Source: Halobacillus_B rhizosphaerae | GTDB taxonomy: Bacteria; Bacillota; Bacilli; Bacillales; Halobacillaceae | DNA: 64,000 bases | Assembly: GCF_046719735.1 (NCBI RefSeq) | Contig: NZ_JAUTWQ010000008.1 | Coordinates: forward strand, 186,001 to 250,000 | Reading direction: 5' to 3' | Part shown: positions 33,387-42,857 of the stretch, piece after piece | Layout: the number at the start of each line of letters is the position of its first letter | How positions within the stretch are numbered: position 1 is the stretch's first letter | Program-made: the position numbers and the translations under genes | Notes under the pieces: model-generated | The model's database searches: none | Told to the model about the DNA's origin: nothing | Seen by the model: the letters and a program-made list of their open reading frames with translations, nothing else

Positions 33387-33400
33387 AGGAGGATTTGGAA

Positions 33401-34366
33401 ATGGCACACCAACATGAACATGACCATGATCATCATGATCACGATCATAGTGATTTATTTCATTCACATGCACCCGCAGGGAAAATGAAACAGGCGTTTT
33501 TCCTTGCTATGATTATCTTGGCAGCAGAATTAGTCTTCGGGATTCTTTCTCATAGTCTTGCTCTGCTTGCAGACGCCTGGCATATGGCTACCGATGTACT
33601 GGCGATTGGACTGGCCTGGTTTGCCTTGCACATTTCTAAGAAGTCAGCGGACAAAACAATGACCTTTGGATATGAGCGGGCAGGAATTCTAGCTGCTGCG
33701 CTCAATGGTCTCACCTTAATCGGCATTACGATCTGGATACTCTATTCAGCAATCGAACGGATCATTAATCCCGTAGATGTTGGAGGCTGGGGGATGTTTG
33801 CCGGCGCTGGGATTGGACTGGTCGTTAACTTAATTATTATTTTTGTGCTTAATGGTGACGAAGATAATTTAAATGTAAAAGCAGCACTGCTGCACGTCAT
33901 TGGTGACGTTGGAGCATCGGCCGGAGTCATTATCGCGGGAATTATTATTCACTTTACAGGATGGTATATCATTGACCCGATCATCAGCTTGATTATTGCC
34001 GTAATTATCGCATTCAGTGCTTGGAATATTTGCAAGCAGTCTTTCCGTATTTTAATGGAATCCAAACCGAAAAATGTGGAAATTGATCAAGTTATTCAGA
34101 CGATGAAAAAGCAGGATGCCGTCGCGGATCTTCATGATCTGCATGTGTGGAGTATTACCAGCGGCAAGAATGCCCTAGCCTGTCACCTCGTTCTAAAAGA
34201 AGATGTTCCGTTTTCCGAGCATCAGCAAATCTTACGGACGATTGAACATGATCTAGCTCATATTGGCATTGGTCATGTGACCATCCAAATCGAGGATCAC
34301 AACCATCCGCACGAAGAAGATACGTTTTGTGCAATGAAAGATGATGGAGATGCTCATGCTCACTAA
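33401..34366 (+). CDS. Cation diffusion facilitator (CzcD-like zinc/cadmium exporter)
   Basis: The 321-aa protein has a His-rich N-terminus (HQHEHDHDHHDHDHSD), six membrane segments with the two metal-site motifs HSLALLADAWHMATDVLA and HVIGDVGASAGVI (H...D in helices 2 and 5), and a cytoplasmic ferredoxin-like domain ending in another His-rich tail. It exports divalent metal by proton exchange. AGGAGG sits eight bases before ATG 33401; the TTG at 33395 is less likely. Two palindromes upstream suggest control by a metal-sensing ArsR repressor encoded elsewhere. Confidence 0.9.
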   Translation: MAHQHEHDHDHHDHDHSDLFHSHAPAGKMKQAFFLAMIILAAELVFGILSHSLALLADAWHMATDVLAIGLAWFALHISKKSADKTMTFGYERAGILAAALNGLTLIGITIWILYSAIERIINPVDVGGWGMFAGAGIGLVVNLIIIFVLNGDEDNLNVKAALLHVIGDVGASAGVIIAGIIIHFTGWYIIDPIISLIIAVIIAFSAWNICKQSFRILMESKPKNVEIDQVIQTMKKQDAVADLHDLHVWSITSGKNALACHLVLKEDVPFSEHQQILRTIEHDLAHIGIGHVTIQIEDHNHPHEEDTFCAMKDDGDAHAH

Positions 34367-34375
34367 TACTAAAAT

Positions 34376-34414
34376 GGACCCTTCGGCATTGTCCGCTGGG
34401 TTCTTTTTTTTTTT
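34376..34414 (+). terminator. Terminator of the CDF gene
   Basis: GGACCC and GGGTTC (one wobble) enclose an inner CGG/CCG, followed by a run of about 13 T. Confidence 0.8.
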
Positions 34415-34489
34415 CAGTAAATTAGGGAGTTTTGGTAAAATGAGGATAGGAACTTTCTGGTAATTTCCCCTTTCTAAGGAGATGGTTCG

Positions 34490-35020
34490 ATGATGGATCT
34501 ATTGGCAGAAATGAAGAGAGGAAATAACAAGCAAAAAGCTGCTTATCTCATGCTTGCTGAATTAGAAATCTTCTCTCAAATGAGAAGCTATCATCCAGTA
34601 CTTTGTGGAACAATTCCTCTGGGGATTGATGTCGAGAATTCGGATCTAGACATCATCATGGAAGTAACAGACCTGAAGGAGTTTGAGCAGCAGCTTCGAA
34701 GGCATTACGGGGATCAAGCGGGCTTTACGATGAAGAACAAAATGATCCGAGGGCGCGAAGTTGTCAAAGCTAATTTTATTTTTCAAAACTTTGAAGTTGA
34801 GATCTTTGGACAGCATCAGCCTGTTCACAAGCAGAATGCCTATTTACATATGATAATTGAATTCGAACTATTAAAGGAAACACCTGCCCTTAAAAATAAG
34901 GTTAAAGATCTAAAAAAACGAGGGTATAACACTGAGTCAGCGTTTTGTGAATTATTGGGTCTACCAGGAGATCCTTTTGTAAATCTGATAGCGTTTGGAA
35001 GAAGAAAAGGAATTATATGA
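34490..35020 (+). CDS. DUF4269-like nucleotidyltransferase-fold protein
   Basis: The 176-aa protein has CGTIPLGIDVENSDLDIIMEV, a nucleotidyltransferase-type G...D.D motif (about residues 39-60), and FEVEIFGQHQPVHKQNAYLHMIIE. It resembles the DUF4269 family. Whether it moves nucleotides is unknown. AAGGAG is eight bases before the ATG. Confidence 0.75.
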   Translation: MMDLLAEMKRGNNKQKAAYLMLAELEIFSQMRSYHPVLCGTIPLGIDVENSDLDIIMEVTDLKEFEQQLRRHYGDQAGFTMKNKMIRGREVVKANFIFQNFEVEIFGQHQPVHKQNAYLHMIIEFELLKETPALKNKVKDLKKRGYNTESAFCELLGLPGDPFVNLIAFGRRKGII

Positions 35021-35111
35021 TACTGAAGATAACGAAGAAATAGAGCATTCAGACTATACCATCCATAACTTTCAACAAATGTACGCTATTCTATGAACGG
35101 GGAGAATTTAG

Positions 35112-35861
35112 ATGAAACACATTTTTGCTTTCGAAAATAAATCAGATTATGAACAATTCGATGGAATCATCGTAAATTTCCGAAAGAAGCTCAGCAATTA
35201 CCAAAAAATATTAGAAGAACAATACGCCCTTAAAGAAGCGCCGAAAGCTATCGTATGGACTTCAGAAGAATTGGCGACGAATATCTTTTCAAATCTGCCC
35301 ATCCCTGCGTTTACAAATGAAAATATTATCTATTTTTCACCGGATTTATCAGCTTGGAGAAGACTTTTTATTCAGCAGCTAGAGGGCAGAAAGGCACCTG
35401 AGATTCGGAGATATTACGAGCATTTATCTGAAAACCAATTGGTCACGATTCTAGGTCACGAATTAACCCACCATTCAGATTTATTCGTAGATGAATTTGA
35501 TGAGGAAAGAGTGGATAGCATTTGGTTTGAAGAAGGAATGTGTGATTACTTAGCAAGAAAATACATATTAAGTGAAACAGAATTTATGGAAATAGTGAAT
35601 GCTGAGGCTCAAATGATTGTTTTGTTTAAAGATAAGTACGGTCATCATTCCTTAGACGAGTTTGGTGGTGAAAGTTACCAGGGCAGTCTGACCAGTATTA
35701 TGTATAATTATTGGAGAAGTTTTCAAGCAGTGAAATATTTAGTGGAAGATAAGGCAGATCATGATATAGATCACATTTTTAAGGAGTACCAATCATGGAA
35801 TCACAATGGGAGGAAGGTGCCTCTAACCGACTACTTTAATCTGCCGGATCATTTTAGTTAA
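35112..35861 (+). CDS. HExxH (gluzincin-like) protein of unknown role
   Basis: The 249-aa cytoplasmic protein has LGHELTHHSDLF (HExxH, about residue 117) followed 20-odd residues later by WFEEGMCDYLARKY, whose Glu would be the third zinc ligand, as in gluzincin metallopeptidases. No signal peptide or membrane segment. GGGGAG precedes the ATG. It may be a peptidase or an inactive relative. Confidence 0.7.
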   Translation: MKHIFAFENKSDYEQFDGIIVNFRKKLSNYQKILEEQYALKEAPKAIVWTSEELATNIFSNLPIPAFTNENIIYFSPDLSAWRRLFIQQLEGRKAPEIRRYYEHLSENQLVTILGHELTHHSDLFVDEFDEERVDSIWFEEGMCDYLARKYILSETEFMEIVNAEAQMIVLFKDKYGHHSLDEFGGESYQGSLTSIMYNYWRSFQAVKYLVEDKADHDIDHIFKEYQSWNHNGRKVPLTDYFNLPDHFS

Positions 35862-35920
35862 AGGATGAGGTTGGATTGGAGAAATAGAAGTTGATCCTTC
35901 TTTGAATTAACAAGGGAAAT

Positions 35921-35951
35921 AAAAAAGAGAGAGGGAAAAGAGCCCTCTCTC
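35921..35951 (-). terminator. Terminator of the LPXTG-type gene
   Basis: On the minus strand GAGAGAGGG pairs with CCCTCTCTC over nine bases around a seven-base loop, followed by six T. Confidence 0.8.
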
Positions 35952-35985
35952 CATGTAATAAAAAGATATAGGATAGTACTTGATC

Positions 35986-37323
35986 TTACTTAACGGTTGA
36001 TTTTTTACGGTAAACCATTGCACCGCCGCCAAGTGCTAGAATGATAAAGGCCATCCATGCCCAGGCAGTGTTACTGGCTGTTCCGCCCATGCCGGTATCA
36101 GGCATTTCAGAAGGCATTGTCTCTGCACTGAATTTATCTGGCATTTGAGTTGCAATCGCTCCTGATAGAGCTGTACCGATCGTAGACATGCGTTTCAGTC
36201 CTTGATCATAAGTTTGATAAGCATTTTGATAATCTTCATTCATATAAGCCGTTACGACATCAATAACATCTTGTTCATGAGCCATTAGAACTTTAGTCGC
36301 TGTGTCAGCAGGAAGGTTATTTTCTGTGGCAGCAGCTAAGAAAGAACCCAGCTCTTTCGGGAAGTCTTGAAGAAGAGATTGTTTCACTTGGTTCACTTTA
36401 TCCATATCTTCATTCATCATGGCAGTTCCTAGTCCAGCGCTATCCTCATATTGAGAAGAAAGGATTTTAGCAAACTGGTCGGCACCTTCTTGTCCATAGA
36501 TGGATTTTACAGCAGCTGTCATTTCATCTGCATTTTGTTCTAGTTTTTCATTTACAACATCAGCATCGTCTGAACCTTGAAGGTTTTTCAAGCTATTTAA
36601 CGTTTGGTAGGTAAAGTGAATCCCTAGCAATTCGTTAAATGTCACGCGCAGATCAGAAGCTGGTGTTACGGCTTTAGTGTTATTAAACTTCTCAGGCATT
36701 TGTTTTACGATAGCTTGAGATAAGGCTGTACCAATGGTGTACATACGTTTGTAACCCTCGTCCAAAGCATCATAAGCTTTTTTATAATCACCATTAATAT
36801 AAGCGGTAAATACATTCATCACGTCTTGTTCGTGAGCGGTAAGTACTTTTTCAGCAGTTGCAGCTGGAAGATTTCCACCAGTAGCTGTATCTAAGAAAGC
36901 ACCTAATTCTTTAGGAAAGTCTTGCTGCAAGGCTTGCTTGACTTGCATTTTCTGATCGGAATCATCATTTTTGAAGGCTGTCCCAAGATTGGCACTGTCT
37001 TCATATTGAGAAGAGAAGATCTTCGCAAATTGATCGGCACCTTCTTGTCCGTAAATAGATTTGAAAGCGGCTTTCATTTCTCCCGCATTCTTTTCAAGCA
37101 TTTCCTGAGCGACATCCGCATCAGCAGCTCCCTGGTACTGTTTTAAAGTAGTAAGGACCTGGTATTCAAAGTGTGTGGCTAATAATTGACCTAAATTCGC
37201 TCTTAGGTCAGCGGCAGGACTCTGTACAGGTGTGGAGTCTTTTTCTCCATCAGCGGCAAACGCTAAAGAAGGAATCAATAACATAACTGCCATAAGAACT
37301 GCAAAAATTCGTTTGATCTTCAT
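35986..37323 (-). CDS. Sortase-anchored surface protein with two internal repeats
   Basis: The 445-aa protein has a signal peptide (MKIKRIFAVLMAVMLLIPSLAFA), two alpha-helical repeats of about 180 residues (about 36-217 and 218-395) and a C-terminal sorting signal: MPDTGMGG, a membrane segment and RKKS. Each repeat has HF.YQ..L near its start, VKSIYGQEGADQFAKI in the middle and AHEQDV near its end, so two conserved His per repeat. The sorting motif is MPDTG rather than LPxTG. Function unknown; a solute- or metal-binding surface role is possible. AAGGAG precedes the ATG. Confidence 0.8.
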   Translation of the reverse strand: MKIKRIFAVLMAVMLLIPSLAFAADGEKDSTPVQSPAADLRANLGQLLATHFEYQVLTTLKQYQGAADADVAQEMLEKNAGEMKAAFKSIYGQEGADQFAKIFSSQYEDSANLGTAFKNDDSDQKMQVKQALQQDFPKELGAFLDTATGGNLPAATAEKVLTAHEQDVMNVFTAYINGDYKKAYDALDEGYKRMYTIGTALSQAIVKQMPEKFNNTKAVTPASDLRVTFNELLGIHFTYQTLNSLKNLQGSDDADVVNEKLEQNADEMTAAVKSIYGQEGADQFAKILSSQYEDSAGLGTAMMNEDMDKVNQVKQSLLQDFPKELGSFLAAATENNLPADTATKVLMAHEQDVIDVVTAYMNEDYQNAYQTYDQGLKRMSTIGTALSGAIATQMPDKFSAETMPSEMPDTGMGGTASNTAWAWMAFIILALGGGAMVYRKKSTVK

Positions 37324-37511
37324 GTGTTTCTCATCTCCTTTTCAGATAGTGAACCCCCGAGTAATTATTGGTGATTCACTAAGCAATCGATTTCATTTAC
37401 GGATTGGATCACTTTATTTGATAGAAATTTTAAAAAAGATGCAAAAATCGACTTTTTTACCATTGAAAAATGATTATGAGAATTATTTAATCGCCGGGAT
37501 GGAGGATGGAT

Positions 37512-38024
37512 ATGGATATCAAAACAAACAGGTTAATGATCAGGAGATTTGAATACAAGGATTGGGAAGCGGTCTATGAATATACAAGAGATCGCAACGT
37601 TATGAAGTATATCCCAGAGGGGGCATTATCTGAAGAAAAAGCAAAAGAGCTGGTAAATAACAATATTGGTCCCGAAGCAGAAAAGTTCCCTGTTCTCCTG
37701 AAAAATGAAAATCAACTTATTGGGCACATAGTTTTTCATAAGTATTTTGGAAGTCATACCTATGAAATCGGCTGGGTATTCCACCCTGGTTATCAGCAAA
37801 ATGGGTATGCCACTGAAGCAGCTAAAGCAATTATGGAATGCGGGTTTAGTGAAATGGGGTTACACAGAATAATCGCTACCTGCCAGCCTGAGAATATTCC
37901 TTCTTATCGTGTTATGGAAAAGATAGGGATGAGAAGAGAAGGCTATTTTAAAAAATGTATACCGCATGGAGATCAATGGTGGGATGAGTATTATTACTCG
38001 ATCTTAGAGGAAGAGTGGGAATGA
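37512..38024 (+). CDS. GNAT-family N-acetyltransferase, RimJ/RimL type
   Basis: The 170-aa protein has TNRLMIRRFEYKDWEAVYEY at the start and the RimL-type core GWVFHPGYQQNGYATEAAKAIMECGF then RIIATCQPENIPSYRVMEKIGMRREG. It acetylates an amine on a protein or small molecule. GGAGG six bases before ATG 37512 sets the start over 37506. Confidence 0.85.
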   Translation: MDIKTNRLMIRRFEYKDWEAVYEYTRDRNVMKYIPEGALSEEKAKELVNNNIGPEAEKFPVLLKNENQLIGHIVFHKYFGSHTYEIGWVFHPGYQQNGYATEAAKAIMECGFSEMGLHRIIATCQPENIPSYRVMEKIGMRREGYFKKCIPHGDQWWDEYYYSILEEEWE

Positions 38025-38071
38025 ACCACTGATGAAGAAATTCTGCTGGACTTCTTAAGGAGAGGAGCCGA

Positions 38072-38647
38072 ATGAGAATGCTGTTTCAAAATGAAAAGCT
38101 TACCGTACGCCAATTAGAGGAAAAAGATTCTTCCTTATTAGCCAAATGGCTGTCTGATCCAGAGGTTCTTGAGTTTTATGAAGGAAGGGATAACCCATTT
38201 GATTTAGAGAAAGTTCAAAACAAATTCTTTGCTTCAGCGGGTCAAACCAGCATGTGTATGGTCGAATATGTGGGAAAAGAAATCGGTTATATTCAATTCT
38301 ATGAATTAGATGCAGATACAAAAAAGAAATATGGAATTTACACGGAGAACACTTATGGCACTGATCAATTTATTGGAGAGACGGATTATTGGAACAAAGG
38401 CATTGGAACCCTGCTGATTTCTAGTATGGTTAGTTACTTAATTGAACATAAAAAAGCAAGTCGCATAGTGATGGATCCTCAAACACAAAATACTCGAGCC
38501 ATAACATGCTACGAGAAATGCGGCTTTAAGAAAGTGAAACTCCTTCCCAATCATGAATTTCATGAGGGAAAATATCAAGATTGCTGGCTGATGGAGTTTT
38601 CGAGACTATCCATCAGTTCTAAACGGAAGGAAGGTGAAAGCTCATGA
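38072..38647 (+). CDS. GNAT N-acetyltransferase resembling AAC(6')
   Basis: The 191-aa protein has WLSDPEVLEFYEGRDNPFDLEKV and DQFIGETDYWNKGIGTLLISSMVSYL, then RIVMDPQTQNTRAITCYEKCGFKKVKLLPNHE, a pattern close to the AAC(6')-type aminoglycoside acetyltransferases. Natural substrate is unknown. It overlaps the next gene by four bases (ATGA). Confidence 0.8.
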   Translation: MRMLFQNEKLTVRQLEEKDSSLLAKWLSDPEVLEFYEGRDNPFDLEKVQNKFFASAGQTSMCMVEYVGKEIGYIQFYELDADTKKKYGIYTENTYGTDQFIGETDYWNKGIGTLLISSMVSYLIEHKKASRIVMDPQTQNTRAITCYEKCGFKKVKLLPNHEFHEGKYQDCWLMEFSRLSISSKRKEGESS

Positions 38648-39387
38648 ATTTAGGGACACCAATTGCGACAGGAAACACAGCTGAAGTTTATCGCTGCGAA
38701 AACAGAGCCATCAAAGTATTTCACGATCATTTGCCCGATACAGAAGCTGAAAAGGAAGCACGGAAACAGCATGTAGCCTTTGTGAACGGTCTTCCAGTTC
38801 CTGAAGTACTGGAAGTGACGGAGATAGCAGGAAGACCAGCGATCATTATGGAATATATAGAAGGAACAACGCTTGGGGAGTTGCTATGTAACAACAAGAG
38901 AGATGCCGAATTTTATATGAATCTATCCGTTGAAATGCAGCGCACTGTTCATCAGATAAAAGCTGATTCCATCGAATCCATGTCTGGAAAGTTAGTACGC
39001 CAAATCGAATCTGCCCCGCTCGTGGAAGATAGACAGAAGAATGCCTTAATAAAGGCGGTACATGCCATCTCATACGAGCCAAAGTTATGTCATGGAGATT
39101 TTCACTTATTTAACTTAATGAAGCTCAAGGATTAACTCACCATTATCGATTGGGTAGATGCCAGTGCCGGAGATATCCGAGCCGACGTTTATCGTACGTA
39201 CCTTCTCTACTCTCAGTTTTCAGAGGATTGGGCAGACCTTTATCTGCGACTTTACTGTGAGCAAAGCGGATTTCAGAAAGAAGCAATTTTTCAATGGGGA
39301 CCGATCATCGCAGCGGCAAGATTATCAGAGAACGTGGCCACAGAGCATCCCCAACGTCTGTTAAAGATTATCCAATCATTTCAGTAA
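38644..39387 (+). pseudogene. Aminoglycoside-phosphotransferase-family kinase broken by one in-frame stop
   Basis: Codons run for 163 residues with the N-lobe, KVFHDHLPDTEAEKEAR and the catalytic loop LCHGDFHLFN, then meet TAA at 39133-39135. The same frame continues open to TAA 39385-39387 and encodes LTIIDWVDASAGD (the metal-binding Asp motif) and a normal C-terminal lobe, in total 247 residue positions. A single base change, for example from CAA, would explain the stop. The truncated product would lack the metal Asp and be inactive. Confidence 0.85.
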
Positions 39388-39400
39388 AGTCATTGTCCCC

Positions 39401-39865
39401 TTAGAGTTCCTTGGTCAATTTTTTTAGAAAATGAAAATAAATATCGGCTAGAATTAGGCCAAGTAAATAGGCGATAAATGTATAGAAGATATTCCAGTGA
39501 TCATCGTACTTTACTTTATTGAATATCACAGCCAATTTCTCTGAGCCAGTTAGAAATATGAGAAATCCTAAGTAAACGATCCAGCGCTTCCACTGCTTAA
39601 TATAGATTATAAACGTAAATAGAACTGCCATAGCAGGATTAAAGCCAAAATCAATATTAATGGAATTAAAGATGAGATAATTGGTTTCAGGGTAAAGCGT
39701 CCAGAACTTCAATGCCATGCCGATTTGATTTAATGTGATCGATAGTAAAGCCACAAAAGGAGCCACCGTTAAAAATAATAAAGGAGTTCTGCGGCAGAAG
39801 ATAATTGCAATTATCCAAGGAATGAGTAATCCTACAGTTAAATTAAAAAGAATGGGAATCACCAC
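39401..39865 (-). CDS. Membrane protein of the CBO0543 type
   Basis: The 154-aa protein has five hydrophobic segments with FNSINIDFGFNPAMAVLFTF and ILADIYFHFLKKLTKEL. It resembles the small CBO0543-type conserved membrane family of Bacilli. No function known. It ends 14 bases from the broken kinase, convergent to it. Confidence 0.65.
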   Translation of the reverse strand: MVIPILFNLTVGLLIPWIIAIIFCRRTPLLFLTVAPFVALLSITLNQIGMALKFWTLYPETNYLIFNSINIDFGFNPAMAVLFTFIIYIKQWKRWIVYLGFLIFLTGSEKLAVIFNKVKYDDHWNIFYTFIAYLLGLILADIYFHFLKKLTKEL

Positions 39866-40048
39866 TTTTTGTGCATTTATTGTTATTACTTATTATCATC
39901 TGATATAGTAATTTAATGATAAGTAAAAAATGTAAATAAAATAAAGGTTTAAAAAATTTTTCCTTTTCTATAGGTTGATGTATATTTTACTTTCATCGGG
40001 CGAATACTTTTAGCAATTCTATTTTTTCAGGAAGAAAGGAGCCTTCCT

Positions 40049-40195
40049 ATGACGGATAAATATCTGATCTATTATCAGACCAAATCAGGCGTTGTTAAAA
40101 GAGAGCCGGTATTCGCTACTCACAAGGAAAAAGCGCGGGAAACCTATTTGAAAACGAATCCCAAAGCGAAAATCACTCATATTCTGCTTCATTAG
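40049..40195 (+). CDS. 48-aa small soluble protein
   Basis: AAGGAG precedes ATG 40049 by eight bases and a clear terminator follows the stop. The product (YLIYYQTKSGVVKREPVFAT, then HKEKARETYLKTNPKAKITH) is basic, with no membrane segment, and looks like a small folded protein. No known function. Confidence 0.65.
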   Translation: MTDKYLIYYQTKSGVVKREPVFATHKEKARETYLKTNPKAKITHILLH

Positions 40196-40223
40196 TTATA
40201 ACAAATCTTTATACGTATGCCGT

Positions 40224-40258
40224 AACGCAATCCCAGTTTCACAGGAATTGCGTTTTTT
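40224..40258 (+). terminator. Terminator of the 48-aa gene
   Basis: AACGCAAT and ATTGCGTT pair perfectly around a 15-base loop, followed by six T. Confidence 0.85.
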
Positions 40259-40386
40259 GTTGAGAAAAATGAAGCAAGTGAAGATGTGGAAAAAGTGGAA
40301 AAATTATGGTTATTTATATAAAATGATAAGGTGAACGGAATCTTCTTAAGCTAAGAGTGGGATAAGAAATAGGAGGGAGAAAAGTA

Positions 40387-40632
40387 TTGAATCTATTTAG
40401 AAAAATAAATAAATTCCTTGCTATCGGGATTTTATGCGCTGTTTTTTATCACTTTTTTATCCATCCAATCGATTTATCGATAAATTATCTTTTAGCATGT
40501 ATATTTTTATTATTTGGGGTAGAAATGGTCATAGAAAAAGAAAGAGATAAAAAATTAGGATATGCCTATCTGTTCACTTCCCTGATTCTTATTTCAGTTA
40601 TCCTTGTGGATATCTTTAAAAATGTTTATTAA
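40387..40632 (+). CDS. DUF3953-like small membrane protein
   Basis: The 81-aa product has three hydrophobic segments (FLAIGILCAVFYHFF, YLLACIFLLFGVEMVIE, YAYLFTSLILISVILVDIF) in the DUF3953 pattern. TTG 40387 follows AGGAGGGAG. Function unknown. Confidence 0.6.
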   Translation: MNLFRKINKFLAIGILCAVFYHFFIHPIDLSINYLLACIFLLFGVEMVIEKERDKKLGYAYLFTSLILISVILVDIFKNVY

Positions 40633-40820
40633 CTGAGGTTCAATTAGAATAGCGAGGGTTTTTGTTTTTTTTGCCCATTGCTGTACTTTTCATTATTAAT
40701 AAAAGTTATTTCTTAGCTAATTTATTGAAATAATTCGCAGCATACTGCTTGTTCCTCCTATGATCATTATCATTATTCAGACATCCTGTACAACTATGAA
40801 CTTATACTGGAGGAGATAAC

Positions 40821-41018
40821 TTGTTCCTTATAACAGTGGCTCAAGGTGGATTTAATACTGCAGATGCTATTATTCAGGTGGTCATGTTTCTAGTCATGCT
40901 CTTGATTCCTGCAGTTTTTGTATTCTTATTCTTGATGTTTAAGAAGCAGCGAGAAAAGACGAAACGATTGGAAGCGAAAGTAGATCAGCTGCTAAACCAG
41001 AAAAGTAAAAATACATAA
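40821..41018 (+). CDS. Small membrane protein with C-terminal coiled coil
   Basis: The 65-aa product has one membrane segment (VVMFLVMLLIPAVFVFLFLMF) and a charged helix (KKQREKTKRLEAKVDQLLNQ), resembling DUF4083-type proteins. TTG 40821 follows GGAGGAG by five bases. Confidence 0.6.
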   Translation: MFLITVAQGGFNTADAIIQVVMFLVMLLIPAVFVFLFLMFKKQREKTKRLEAKVDQLLNQKSKNT

Positions 41019-41171
41019 ATTTTGTAATGAAATAATGAATCGGAAGTTGGAAGCGACACTTAGGGGGTATCTTAAATGTAAAAAACGAGGACCATGGAAG
41101 GATGCCGCATAAGCGACCGACTATCCAATAGGCTATACTATTAAAGAACGCTACTATTAGGAGGGAATTGG

Positions 41172-41552
41172 ATGATAAGTAAAGTGGGACAAGTCATGTT
41201 ATATGTGAACAACCAGGATGAATCTTTAAGGTTTTGGAAAGAGCATTTAGGGTTTCATGTGATTTCGGATGAGAGTAACGCCGAAGGAATGAGATGGATA
41301 GAATTAGCCCCTACAGCGTCTTCAGAAACAAGTATTGTGCTTCATAACAAGGAATTAATTGCTCAAATGCAGCCTGAGTTAAATCTTGGGACCCCATCTT
41401 TAATGTTTTATGCAGCCGATCTCGATGCTTTGTATAATGACTTATCAAGTAAGGATGTAACGGTCGGGGAACTAGTGAATATGCCTGGAGGAAGAGTATT
41501 TAACTTTGCAGATCATGAAAATAACTACTTTGCAGTGATGGAAAAGAAATAA
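41172..41552 (+). CDS. VOC-superfamily (glyoxalase-like) protein
   Basis: The 126-aa protein has the two beta-alpha-beta-beta-beta units of the VOC fold: VMLYVNNQDESLRFWKEHLGFHV and FYAADLDALYNDLSSKDV, ending FNFADHENNYFAVME. The metal ligands typical of enzymes are only partly kept, so activity is uncertain. AGGAGGG precedes the ATG. Confidence 0.8.
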   Translation: MISKVGQVMLYVNNQDESLRFWKEHLGFHVISDESNAEGMRWIELAPTASSETSIVLHNKELIAQMQPELNLGTPSLMFYAADLDALYNDLSSKDVTVGELVNMPGGRVFNFADHENNYFAVMEKK

Positions 41553-41632
41553 GCAGCGGCGGCAAGGAAGGAAATCCACATCATGCTGAATTAGTAAAAA
41601 ATCGAACGGGTAGAATGATCCGCCCGCCATGG

Positions 41633-41676
41633 CACAAATTGAGGGCCGCAATTGCTCTTGATTTGTGTTTTTTTTT
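41633..41676 (+). terminator. Terminator after the VOC gene
   Basis: CACAAAT and ATTTGTG pair, with an inner GAG/CTC, followed by nine T. Confidence 0.7.
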
Positions 41677-41801
41677 AGTTTATTGCTGTTTAATAATAAG
41701 GGGCCGGTTGTCGTCATAGTAGGATGTAACCTGCTTTTTTAGCAATTGGCGAGTAGGAGTTATGATATAAAGATGTTATACATACCAAAGGGGGATTTGC
41801 C

Positions 41802-42776
41802 GTGAAAGCCATTATTCAAAACGAATTTGGAAATGAAAATGTACTGATCTATACCGATATTGAACGACCGAAGCTTGAATCTGAGGAGATTTTAATTAAA
41901 TTCGCTTACACTAGCGTAAATTATGCCGACATTAAGAAAAGAAAAGGGAACAAAGGAAAGGGAAAGTTCCCCTTCGTTCCAGGGTTAGATGCAGCAGGAA
42001 TCGTGGAGGAAGTTTTTCCTGGTTCAAAATTTTCAATTGGCGAACGAGTCATTGCATTTCCAACTTCCGGATCTTACGCAGAATATGGTGCAGCACATGA
42101 ATCGCTTGTGTACCGGATCCCTGACAGCCTCTCATTTGAGCAGGCGGCAGCCATGCCTACTGTATCGATCTTATCTTCTATGTTATTACATGAAATAGGG
42201 CAAGTGAAGGAAGCAGATACCATCGTGATCCATAGTGCAGCTGGCGGAGTTGGTTCCATGTTAGTTCAGCTTGCTAAATTGTTTGGTATTCATCAAATCA
42301 TCGGGACTGTAGGCAGTCTTGAAAAGGAAGATTATGTGAAGTCTTTAGGTGCTGATATCGTATGCACTTATAATCAATTTTCCGAGGAAGTATTGGCTAA
42401 GACGAATCAACAGGGAGCCACGGTTATTTTTGACTCGGTAGCGGGAAATATCACGAGGAAGAGCCTGGACTGTTTAAGATTGTATGGAACGCTGGTCCAA
42501 TTCGGAAATAGCAGCGGCGAGGCAGGATCATTTACTACAAGCGATGTTCACAGCAGCTGCCGAAATATTAAAGGTTTCAGTCTCGGAACAACCAGGAAAC
42601 ATCAGCCAGAGCGATTAGCACCTGTGGCTGCGAGAGTCATTGATTTATTTGCCTCAAATAAGGTAAAGCTGCCAATTGCTAAACAATTCGATTTAAGCAA
42701 TGCATCTCATGCCCACAAATTAATGGAGAGCCGCAATTATACGGGAAAAATTCTGCTGAAATGTTCGTACGAATAG
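41802..42776 (+). CDS. Quinone oxidoreductase-like MDR protein (zinc-independent)
   Basis: The 324-aa protein has the MDR fold without catalytic zinc ligands: FAYTSVNYADIKKRKG, FPFVPGLDAAGIVEEV, then the NADPH loop IHSAAGGVGSMLVQLA and the C-terminal MESRNYTGKILL. It likely reduces quinones or enones with NADPH. GTG 41802 follows AAAGGGGG. Confidence 0.85.
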   Translation: MKAIIQNEFGNENVLIYTDIERPKLESEEILIKFAYTSVNYADIKKRKGNKGKGKFPFVPGLDAAGIVEEVFPGSKFSIGERVIAFPTSGSYAEYGAAHESLVYRIPDSLSFEQAAAMPTVSILSSMLLHEIGQVKEADTIVIHSAAGGVGSMLVQLAKLFGIHQIIGTVGSLEKEDYVKSLGADIVCTYNQFSEEVLAKTNQQGATVIFDSVAGNITRKSLDCLRLYGTLVQFGNSSGEAGSFTTSDVHSSCRNIKGFSLGTTRKHQPERLAPVAARVIDLFASNKVKLPIAKQFDLSNASHAHKLMESRNYTGKILLKCSYE

Positions 42777-42857
42777 CGGCACGATAGGGTTGCTTTTTTT
42801 AGAGGGGGGAACACCTTAGAGAAAGTTAACTAAAAACTAGATCAAAGCGGGTGAGCC

